A stretch of 64,000 bases of DNA from Anisus vortex (Eukaryota > Mollusca > Gastropoda > Planorbidae): NCBI GenBank assembly GCA_949126835.1, contig OX421495.1:29115171-29179170 (forward strand), read 5' to 3'. The notes below the pieces were generated by a model that was given only the letters and a program-made list of their open reading frames with translations, had not been told where the DNA came from and did not search any database. Shown one piece after another: positions 22,480-32,300 of this stretch (position 1 is its first letter; each line of letters opens with the position of its first letter). The position numbers were made by a program, and so were the translations under genes.

Positions 22480-23770
22480 CTATTGAGTCAAGTGTTACTG
22501 TCAAATGTTCAACTAGACTATTGAGTCAAGTGTTACTGTCAAATGTTCAACTAGACTATTGAGTCAAGTGTTACTGTCAAATGTTCAACTGGATTATTGT
22601 GCCAAGTGTTACTGTCAAATGTTCACTAGACTATTGAGTCAAGTGTTACTGTCAAAGGCTCAACTAGACTATTGAGTCAAGTGTTACTGTCAAATAATCA
22701 GCTAGATTATTGAGTAAAGTGTTACTGTCAAAGGTTCAACTATACTATTGAGTCAAGTGTTACTGTCAAATGTTCAACTAGACTATTGAGTCAAGTGTTA
22801 CTATCAAATGTTCAGCTACGCTATTGAGTCAAGTGTTACTGTCAAATGTTTAACTAGACTATTGAGTCAAGTGTTACTGTCAAATGTTCAACTTGACTAT
22901 TGAGTCAAGTGTTACTATCATATGTTCAACTAGACTATTGAGTCAAGTGTTACTATCAAAGGCTCAACTAGACTATTGAGTCAAGTGTTACTGTCAAATG
23001 TTCAGCTAGACTATTGAGTCAAGTGTTACTGTCAAATGTTCAACTAGACTATTGAGTAAAGTGTTACTGTCAAGGGTTCAACTATACTATTGAGTCAAGT
23101 GTTACTGTCAAATGTTCAACTAGACTATTGAGTCAAGTGTTACTATCAAATGTTCAGCTACACTATTGAGTCAAGTGTTAATGTCAAATGTTTAACTAGA
23201 CTATTGAGTCAAGTGTTACTGTCAAATGTTCAACTAGACTATTGAGTCAAGTGTTACTATCAAATGTTCAACTAGACTATTGAGTCAAGTGTTACTGTCA
23301 AATGTTCAACTAGACTATTGAGTCAAGTGTTACTGTCAAATGTTCAACTAGACTTTTGAGTCAATTGTTACTGTCAAATGTTCAGCTAGACTATTGAGTA
23401 AAGTGTCACTCTCAAATGTTCAACTAAATTATTGAGTCAAGTGTTACTGTCAAATGTTCAACTAGACTATTGAGTCATGTGTTACTGTCAAATGTTCAAC
23501 TAGATTATTGAGTCAAGTGTTACTGTCAAATGTTCAACTAGACTATTGAGTCATGTGTTACTGTCAAATGTTCAACTAGACTATTGAGTCAAGTGTTACT
23601 GTCAAAGGTTCAACTAGACTATTGAGTCAAGTGTTACTGTCAAATGTTCAACTAGACTATTGAGTCAAGTGTTACTGTCAAATGTTCAACTAGACTATTG
23701 AGTCAAGTGTTACTGCTAAATGTTCAACTAGACTACTAGACTATTGAGTAATAGTGTGTTACTGTTAAAT
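22480..23770. repeat. 38-bp satellite, right part
   Basis: About 34 copies of the same 38-bp unit as 14605-14763. Many point variants occur (CAGCTA, AAAGGCTC, TCATGTG). Some multi-unit blocks recur, for example around 22735-22860 and 23085-23200, suggesting duplication of larger segments. The last unit is disrupted by CTACTAGACTATTGAGTAATAG. Confidence 0.97.
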
Positions 23771-24354
23771 GTACAACTTTATTTCCCTTACAAATTAGGT
23801 ATTATCAAAGTAACGAATGTTTTTATCATCCATGAAGTTGAATGTTTTACAGCTCTAAGCCTTTCCTTTAAAAAAAATTAAGTTTGAAGATAAAGAGAAA
23901 ATCCTTTGAGTATTTCCCATACTTTAAAAAAAAAATTTTGGTCCAGATCTATGCCTCTCTATGTCCGTGTTTTATGTAAAGTAAATAATTTGACAAACGT
24001 TATGAGTCAGTGAGCTAAAATTTGAATTTGTTTTTATCTTGTTGAATAATTTGACAAACGTTATGAGTCAGTGAGCTAAAATTTGAATTTGTTTTTATCT
24101 TGTTGAATAATTAAATTTTACTTCTGCTGGAGGTTAACAATGACTGACACGTGCCTGTCTCGTGACGTCTGGAGAAGTGGGGACAGGCAGACGGCGAGGA
24201 CAGTCTAACTCATCAGGTTGAAATGTGCGCGCGGATAGGCTTACTTATTGTTTTAAATTTAATTGTGTATTTAATTAGACTAAATGACTACATGTATAGG
24301 ACTGATGACTTACTATGTACTTGGAATGAGTAGTACAGTGGCTACTAACTGCTT
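23771..24354. other. spacer with a 61-bp tandem duplication
   Basis: AATAATTTGACAAACGTTAT and the following bases are duplicated with a 61-bp period (23984-24110). The remainder, including a slightly GC-richer patch near 24130-24240, shows no recognisable gene. Confidence 0.8.
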
Positions 24355-24685
24355 AATGTAATATTATAGCCATGTGTAATGTTATAGCCATGTGTAATGT
24401 TATAGCCATGTGTAATATTATAGCCATGTGTAATGTTATAGCCATGTGTAATGTTATAGCCATGTGTAATATTATAGCCATGTGTAATGTTATAGCCATG
24501 TGTAATATTATAGCCATGTGTAATGTTATAGCCATGTGTAATATTATAGCCAAGTGTGATATTAAAGCCAAGTGTCACGTTATAGCCTTGTGTAATATTA
24601 TAGCCATGTGTAATGTTAAAGCCAAGTGTAATGTTATAGCCATGTGTAATGTTATAGCCATGTTTAATATTATAGCCATGTGTAA
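24355..24685. repeat. 18-bp satellite, left part
   Basis: About 18 copies of GCCATGTGTAATGTTATA, with an ATATTATA variant. It is cut at GTGTAA by a Harbinger element and resumes in phase at 26285. Confidence 0.97.
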
Positions 24686-26284
24686 GGCTACAAACGCAGT
24701 GGGCACAAACACCAACACACCTTCGGCACGTATCTTAAGCCGAACGCAAGATGTACGATTGAACTGAGATTGGCACAAACGCAGTGCGCGATACGACGTG
24801 CATTCAACTTTTAGCCAGCGAGAGCCTAGAGATCATGTGACACACAGGTCATTCCAAAATGGAGACGCTGTGCATTGCAGCTTTGCAGCTTGTTCTATTT
24901 TATTGGCTCGGGAAAAGGTATTATAGGGCTCAACGTCAACGGTACTGGGTTCATCACATATTTCGAAAGAGAGAAAGGTTTGGGGAATGCCATCATTATT
25001 TAGACGAGGTTTTAAACGACGAGGAAAAATGCATCGCGTACATCAGGATGAGACCCTCAACTTTTCGGACACTTTTAGAGCTAGTGAGTCCAAGCATCAC
25101 CAAGCGCACCACAAACTTCCGAAAACCCTTGTCCCCAAGAGAACGACTTTTGATTACATTGAGGTAAGTCATCATCATCTGCACTCAGCAGAATCTTGAG
25201 GTACATTTAAGGTCCTCCAGTCCCCAGGGTACAAAGCTGGGCTGCCATGGCTGTACAGGTCTTACGGACCACTTAAACGTTAAGAGCTCCTATGCTCATA
25301 CAAGTCCTTGACCACAACAAACAAACAAACAGACAAACATAGTGCAACAATTAATGTACAAAATAAACAAGTTAGAACAAAGCAAAAACAGAAGCAACAA
25401 GAAAACGTACTGATTATTATAAAGTTCCGTAACTTTTTATTGATCAAAGTTCGATCCAATGTTGTGTATATAATGATATTATGGAAAAAGGAAATAGGTT
25501 CTTGATTGTCTTTTCAAGTCCTAAAAGAAAACATTTAAATGTACTGCTCCTTGCTATTGAAAAGATCAAAGTAAAAAATGGAATCATTGTTTTTAAACCG
25601 GCCCTAAAAATATTTTCAAAGGAACTTGGACACTTTGATTTTTCCGTGCATTATATTAGTACTGATGTTTTGTCATACAGTGCCGGACAAGCCTGAACTG
25701 CTGTGATCAATTAAGTCTCCATCTTGACCTGATCGAGTCTTGACTGTCTGTCAACTGTCAATGGTCAACACACTAGATCTAGATCTAGTCTATACACATG
25801 CAGTGTGCTCTTGGTGGCCGCGGCGCCAGACGAAACCCGGCAGTGTGCAATATTATTACCGCATTATTATTTTTTTAAAATCTCGCTAAATATTTCACAA
25901 ATTCAAATTCTGCTCGAGTCTCCCATTGATTTTTAGTCGCTGAATTCAAAAATGAAATCAGAAATTATCTGCGATGCTTTCTCGATGAGAAAATTGACAG
26001 TGAAAATTTTCCTAGTCCAGCCATATGACGTCACACATTCATGGTCGAGGCGACTACTGGAAACGGTGAAAAAACCGAAGCCGTGAGATCTAGCAAGTAG
26101 CAAGCCAGTTGTGCACTCTCGTCAAAACAGTTGGTGCGAAGGCGTGTTGTTGAAGTCCGAAGTCGTGTTGCACTCACTGCGGTGCGGTTACAAGGTTTAA
26201 ATAGTGTCACCAACACCGACTCACAACGAAAATCGTATTCACCGAGAAGACGTGTTGGTGTTTGTGCCCACTGCGTTTGTAGCT
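24686..26284 (+). mobile_element. PIF/Harbinger element, internally deleted
   Basis: Termini of at least 30 bp are inverted: GCTACAAACGCAGTGGGCAC continues to CCAACAC at the left and its exact inverse ends at 26283. A TAA duplication (24683-24685 and 26285-26287) fits the TWA target of PIF/Harbinger. Joining the flanks restores one perfect 18-bp satellite unit. Only the first transposase exon is recognisable inside, so the copy is non-autonomous. Confidence 0.95.
24859..25155 (+). pseudogene. Harbinger transposase (HARBI1-like) first exon
   Basis: METLCIAALQLVL begins an N-terminal segment typical of HARBI1-like nucleases: WVHHIFRKRERFGECHHYL, then YIRMRPSTFRTLLELVSPSI (about residues 62-81) and a helix ending SPRERLLITLR. 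A GTAAGT splice-donor consensus follows immediately at about 25155, as expected if this is exon 1. No downstream exon with the DDE catalytic triad is visible before the right terminus, so the enzyme is lost. The ATG is 173 bp inside the left TIR. The exon itself is open and well preserved, which suggests a fairly recent deletion derivative. Confidence 0.88.
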
Positions 26285-26712
26285 TAATATTATAGCCATG
26301 TGTAATGTTATTAAAGCCAAGTGTAATGGTATAGCCAAGTGTAATGTTAAAGCCATGTGTAATGTTAAAGCCAAGTGTAATGTTATAGCCATGTGTAATG
26401 TTATTAAAGCCAAGTGTAATGTTATAGCCAAGTGTAATGTTAAAGCCATGTGTAATGTTAAAGCCAAGTGTAATGTTAAAGCCATGTGTAATGTTAAAGC
26501 CAAGTGTAATATTATAGCCATGTGTAATGTTATTAAAGCCAAGTGTAATGTTATAGCCAAGTGTAATGTTAAAGCCATGTGTAATGTTAAAGCCAAGTGT
26601 AATGTTATAGTCATGTGTAATGTTATTAAAGCCAAGTGTAATGTTATAGCCAAGTGTAATGTTAAAGCCATGGGTAATGTTAAAGCCAAGTGTAATGTTA
26701 TAGTCATGTGTA
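26285..26712. repeat. 18/21-bp satellite, right part
   Basis: Continuation of 24355-24685. Here units alternate CATG and AAGTG forms and some carry an extra TTA (GTTATTAAAGCC). A multi-unit block beginning GCCATGTGTAATGTTATTAA (GTCATG in the last two blocks) recurs four times, a higher-order pattern not seen on the left side. Confidence 0.95.
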
Positions 26713-26879
26713 ATGCTAAGAGTAGCGGACAATTATTAACCACTTAATCAAGAGATGGAAAACGACAATTCATTTAAAACTGTTTCTCAATTTTGAAAAA
26801 AGACTAAAGTATTTCGAATCTGTACAGCAAAATCTTCGTCTACCTTTATATTGAATAAATAGTTAGACCATTATACTTT

Positions 26880-27475
26880 ATGAATACAATACGCAAGCTA
26901 ATCAAAGTGTCCAAATTATACCGTGTTATAATAACTGGATGTGAGACCTGGAAGCTGCTATTCGAAAAACAAATGCATGAAAAAATACTTCGAATCTCCT
27001 ACGTAGAACACATGACTAATAAGTATGTCTAGGAAAGAATATTCTCAATGCAGGCCCTCAAGAAAACATTATGACGACAATCAAACGGCGCTAATTGGCA
27101 TGGTTCAGTCATGTGTTGCAGCATAATATCTTAAAACAATCTTCCAAGACACTGTAGAAGGTGGACGTCGGAAAGGCCGTTCGACAACAAAAATATTGCA
27201 GTTGACTCAAATATTGACAACCGCTCAAGATAGGGAAAAGTTGAGAAAGTTGACTGCTGAGCAGTTGTGTTGCTAGGGATTTGGGGGCCCGGGGTCTTGG
27301 CCTCTTTAGGGGCCCCTGCATTTTGACATTCGACTTTATGACAAGAGAAAAAATAAATTCGGACACTCCTTTGGGGGCCCCCCTCAAGTAGGGGCCCTGG
27401 GGGACTTTCGAATTTGGACCCCCCCCCTCCCCTAGCTACGCCACTGCTGCTGAGGTGTCCATTTAATTTCTCATG
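26880..27475 (+). pseudogene. LINE reverse transcriptase 3' remnant
   Basis: Degenerate C-terminal region of a non-LTR retrotransposon ORF2. Recognisable pieces are VIITGCETWKLL, KILRISYVEHMTNKYV and EGGRRKGRS, in drifting frames with stops. These correspond to the post-RT region of the widespread animal endonuclease/RT LINEs. A hAT MITE at 27262-27446 interrupts it. The reading REKLRKLTAEVS resumes across the MITE once one target copy is ignored. It has no intact function. Confidence 0.8.
27262..27446. mobile_element. hAT-type MITE (185 bp)
   Basis: Flanked by an exact 8-bp duplication CTGCTGAG (27254-27261 and 27447-27454). Ends are CAGTTGTGTTGCTAGGG and the inverse of CAGTGGCGTAGCTAGGG. 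The interior is GC-rich with GGGGCCC blocks and a poly-C run. Confidence 0.92.
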
Positions 27476-28062
27476 CATTTGTTTTCGAATGCCTGTATAT
27501 GGTTTCGCAAAGGTGAAGCCATGTAACTGCAGACCTGCCAACCCTTCCGATTATCTCGGAGTTGTACGGATTTTCACCCCTCATTCCGACATTCCGACAA
27601 AGCCCTTCAAATTACGATTTTCGGCAATGTTTTATTTTTTTAATTGTTTTGTCAGGTCTGTCGATGGTAAAAATCCGAAAAAAAAAAAAATGAGCGAGAC
27701 CGGGAGTGTTAAATTTTGTTTTTGCTACTTCCGTTATTTTCATTATACCGTACGCCTAAGCCCTAGGCCCTAGTCTATTATTTTGATAGCCAAACCTGGT
27801 TGTTACGAAACGTTTTCGTGTTAAAACATGGTCGCCAAAGTCCGATTACAACTTATTTATATTAAAAAATGTAGCAATTTCAAAAATAACCTGATATTTA
27901 AAAAAAAATGAATCTCTAGGCCTACCGATGCAACGCCTTATAACTTATAAGCCATCATGGCCATACTAATGCAAATGATTAGGCCTACCGAATTACCGGT
28001 TATCGCATTTTTAAAAATACAATTTTGAGTGGCATCAAGTAATATTTTCTTGGAAAGCGACA
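27476..28062. other. unassigned DNA
   Basis: Includes an AT-rich stretch and a motif (CAGACCTGCCAACCCTTCCG) that looks like a dispersed repeat end, but no structure can be defined from this window. Confidence 0.4.
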
Positions 28063-28140
28063 CATTTTTAACTCTAAGTCTACTGTAATCTCTGTACTAT
28101 AAATTTAAACGCACATTACTCTTATACTGACCATTAAAAT

Positions 28141-28416
28141 GGGGCACGGTAGCCGAGCGGCAGCGCGTTCGGCTGGTGTTCCGAATGTCCTGGGTTCGAA
28201 TCCTGGTGAAGCCGGGATTTTTTTCCCAGGACTTGAGGGTGTCCATGAGTCTACCCAGCTCTGATTAGTACCTGACCTTAGTTGGGGTAAGGTAAAGGCG
28301 GCTGGGCATTGTGCTGGCCCACGTCCCCTTGTATGCCGTGGCTACAGAAACTGGTGAAAGCTGCTTGACCAGCCCTATGATCAGTTTGGTCCCAAGAATA
28401 CTTTACTTTTGACTTT
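28141..28416 (+). mobile_element. tRNA-derived SINE copy 2, full length
   Basis: The tRNA-like head has an A box near 28150 and a B box GGTTCGAATCC (28193-28203), followed by the same body as at 8391 and a 3' part ending GAATACTTTACTTTTGAC. A 15-bp duplication TACTGACCATTAAAA flanks it (28125-28139 and 28417-28431), which is the mark of LINE-machinery integration. The tRNA-like head is diverged and lacks a proper acceptor stem, so it is not a functional tRNA. Confidence 0.93.
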
Positions 28417-28448
28417 TACTGACCATTAAAAACAAAAAAAGGGAAAAA

Positions 28449-28572
28449 GTCCTACTACAATACTACATGTTGTTAATAGGCCTACTACAATACTACATGT
28501 TGTTAATAGGCCTACTACAATACTAGGCCCTACATGTTGTTAATAGGCCTACTACAATACTACATGTTGATC
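28449..28572. repeat. 30-bp tandem repeat
   Basis: Four copies of a 30-bp unit beginning CCTACTACAATACTACATGT. One copy has an extra GGCCC. Confidence 0.9.
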
Positions 28573-28869
28573 ACTATTCAATTTTCTTGTACTAGGTTAG
28601 GTATAGGAGTATAGGCCATATATGCCATATACGGTATAAATATTTTTAGGCCTGCTACTAGCATTTTTATTAGGCCTTCAAGTACTAGTTACTATTACTA
28701 TTTAGGCCTTCTACTAGAGTTTACTAGATTTAAGAATAACTCTATCGCTTATCTGAGCCTAATGATTTTTTTAAATTTTAGATACACAAATATTATTATT
28801 TTAAACTTTAAACTAATTACATTAATAACAAAGAATATTAATTATATTCCATCTAAATGACAATACATA

Positions 28870-29304
28870 ACTTGTGCGCGCACCCCCCCTCCCATCCCAC
28901 TAAATTTTTTTTTTCTTGAGACATTGGCAGGTCTGTATGTTGCATCGATATGTTCTGGCACATCCTCTTTTGCACCATGGGGCTTATAAACGCTTTTCTG
29001 TGTTTATGTGTGTTTTCCCCTCGCTCTAAGAGTTGTGTAGTTGTCTTAGGATTAGTTTTATTCTGCTTGCGACCAGGGAGTGGTCTTTGTCGCATTCGGC
29101 ACTGTGGTGGCTACGTGTTTGGAGTACACTGACCAGGTCTGAGCAACTTGTGATAATGAGATCAAGCTGGTGCCAGTGCATGGAGTGAAGGTGTTTCTTT
29201 GCAGTTGAAGAAGGTATTAGTTATACACAAGCCATCAGCGCTGCATAGCTTGAGCAGTTGCTGGCCATTGTAATTCATTTTGCCGATACCGTTTGTACCA
29301 ATAA
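28870..29304 (-). pseudogene. LINE endonuclease domain, C-terminal half
   Basis: Read on the minus strand from the array edge, the frame gives GTNGIGKMNYNGQQLLKLC and then ADGLCITNTFFNCKET. After a frame change it gives HWHQLDLIITSCSDLVSVLQ, TRSHHSAECDKDHS. This is the C-terminal half of an apurinic-type endonuclease from a LINE of the kind often annotated as craniofacial development protein 2-like. The HWHQLD and D-H-S blocks are the expected conserved ones. The sequence decays after about 29060 and ends near a poly-pyrimidine tract at 28885-28915. Its N-terminal half lies across the 11-bp array at 37316-37500. Confidence 0.82.
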
Positions 29305-32300
29305 TGGTAGACTAGTGGTAGACCAGTAGTAGACCAGTAGTAGACCAGTGGTAGACCAGTAGTAGACCAGTAGTAGACCAGTGGTAGACCAGTAGTAGAC
29401 CAGTAGTAGACCAGTAGTAGACCAGTAGTAGACCAGTGGTAGAACAGTAGTAGACCAGTAGTAGACCAGTAGTAGACCAGTAGTAGACCAGTAGTAGACC
29501 AGTGGTAGACCAGTGGTAGACCAGTAGTAGACCAGTGGTAGACCAGTAGTAGACCAATGGTAGACCAGTAGTAGACCAGTAGTAGACCAGTAGTAGACCA
29601 GTAGTAGACCAGTAGTAGACCAGTAGCAGACCAGTAGTAGACCAGTGGTAGACCAGTGGTAGACCAGTAGTAGACCAGTGGTAGACCAGTAGTAGACCAG
29701 TGGTAGACCAGTAGTAGACCAGTGGTAGACCAGTAGTAGACCAGTAGTAGACCAGTAGTAGACCAGTAGTAGACCAGTAGTAGACCAGTAGTAGACCAGT
29801 GGTAGACCAGTAGTAGACCAGTAGTAGACCAGTGGTAGACCAGTGGTAGACCAGTAGTAGACCAGTGGTAGACCAGTAGTAGACCAGTAGTAGACCAGTA
29901 GTAGACCAGTAGTAGACCAGTAGTAGACCAGTAGTAGACCAGTGGAAGACCAGTAGTAGACCAGTGGTAGACCAGTAGTAGACCAGTGGTAGACCAGTAG
30001 TAGACCAGTGGTAGACCAGTAGTAGACCAGTGGTAGACCAGTAGTAGACCAGTAGTAGACCAGTAGTAGACCAGTGGTAGACCAGTGGTAGACCAGTAGT
30101 AGACCAGTAGTAGACCAGTAGTAGACCAGTAGTAGACCAGTGGTAGACCAGTAGTAGACCAGTAGTAGACCAGTGGTAGACCAGTAGTAGACCAGTAGTA
30201 GACCAGTAGTAGACCAGTAGTAGACCAGTGGTAGACCAGTGGTAGACCAGTAGTAGACCAGTAGTAGACCAGTAGTAGACCAGTAGTAGACCAGTAGTAG
30301 ACCAGTGGTAGACCAGTAGTAGACCAGTAGTAGACCAGTGGAAGACCATTGGACGACCAGTGGTAGACCAGTAGTAGACCAGTAGTAGACCAGTGGAAGA
30401 CCAGTGGTAGACCAGTGGTAGACCAGTAGTAGACCAGTAGTAGACCAGTGGTAGACCAGTAGTAGACCAGTAGTAGACCAGTGGTAGACCAGTAGTAGAC
30501 CAGTGGTAGACCAGTGGAAGACCAGTGGAAGACCAGTGGAAGACCAGTGGAAGACCAGTGGTAGACCAGTGGTAGACCAGTGGTAGACCAGTGGTAGACC
30601 AGTAGTAGACCAGTAGTAGACCAGTGGTAGACCAGTAGTAGACCAGTAGTAGACCAGTAGTAGACCAGTAGTAGACCAGTGGTAGACCAGTGGTAGACCA
30701 GTAGTAGACCAGTAGTAGACCAGTGGTAGACCAGTAGTAGACCATAGGTAGACCAGTAGTAGACCAGTAGTAGACCAGTAGTAGACCAGTAGTAGACCAG
30801 TAGTAGACCAGTAGTAGACCAGTAGTAGACCAGTGGTAGACCAGTAGTAGACCAGTAGTAGACTAGTAGTAGACCAGTGGTAGACCAGTAGTAGACCAGT
30901 GGTAGACCAGTGGTAGACCAGTAGTAGACCAGTGGTAGACCAGTAGTAGACCAGTAGTAGACCAGTAGTAGACCAGTAGTAGACCAGTGGTAGACCAGTA
31001 GTAGACCAGTAGTAGACCAGTAGTAGACCAGTAGTAGACCAGTAGTAGACCAGTGGTAGACCAGTAGTAGACCAGTGGTAGACCAGTGGTAGACCAGTAG
31101 TAGACCAGTAGTAGACCAGTAGTAGACCAGTGGTAGACCAGTAGTAGACCAGTAGTAGACCAGTAGTAGACCAGTGGTAGACCAGTAGTAGACCAGTGGT
31201 AGACCAGTAGTAGACCAGTAGTAGACCAGTGGTAGACCAGTAGTAGACCAGTAGTAGACCAGTAGTAGACCAGTAGTAGACCAGTAGTAGACCAGTAGTA
31301 GACCAGTAGTAGACCAGTGGTAGACACGTGGTAGACCAGTAGTAGACCAGTGGTAGACCAGTGGTAGACACGTGGTAGACCAGTAGTAGACCAGTAGTAG
31401 ACCAGTAGTAGACCAGTAGTAGACCAGTGGTAGACCAGTGGTAGACCAGTAGTAGACCAGTGGTAGACCAGTGGTAGACCAGTAGTAGACCAGTGGTAGA
31501 CCAGTAGTAGACCAGTAGTAGACCAGTAGTAGACCAGTAGTAGACCAGTGGTAGACCAGTAGTAGACCAGTAGTAGACCAGTAGTAGACCAGTAGTAGAC
31601 CAGTAGTAGACCAGTGGTAGACCAGTAGTAGACCAGTGGTAGACCAGTGGTAGACCAGTGGTAGACCAGTAGTAGACCAGTAGTAGACCAGTAGTAGACC
31701 AGTGGTAGACCAGTAGTAGACCAGTAGTAGACCAGTAGTAGACCAGTGGTAGACCAGTAGTAGACCAGTGGTAGACCAGTAGTAGACCAGTAGTAGACCA
31801 GTGGTAGACCAGTAGTAGACCAGTAGTAGACCAGTAGTAGACCAGTAGTAGACCAGTAGTAGACCAGTAGTAGACCAGTAGTAGACCAGTGGTAGACACG
31901 TGGTAGACCAGTAGTAGACCAGTGGTAGACCAGTGGTAGACACGTGGTAGACCAGTAGTAGACCAGTAGTAGACCAGTAGTAGACCAGTAGTAGACCAGT
32001 GGTAGACCAGTAGTAGACCAGTAGTAGACCAGTAGTAGACCAGTAGTAGACCAGTAGTAGACCAGTAGTAGACCAGTAGTAGACCAGTGGTAGACCAGTA
32101 GTAGACCAGTGGTAGACCAGTAGTAGACCAGTGGTAGACCAGTAGTAGACCAGTGGTAGACCAGTGGTAGACCAGTAGTAGACCAGTGGTAGACCAGTGG
32201 TAGACCAGTGGTAGACCAGTAGTAGACCAGTAGTAGACCAGTGGTAGACCAGTGGTAGACCAGTGGTAGACCAGTGGTAGACCAGTGGTAGACCAGTAGT

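Noticed and set aside
24345..26747. Open frames with MCNVIA or NITHGY repeats
   Set aside because: Translation of the 18-bp satellite, open on both strands.
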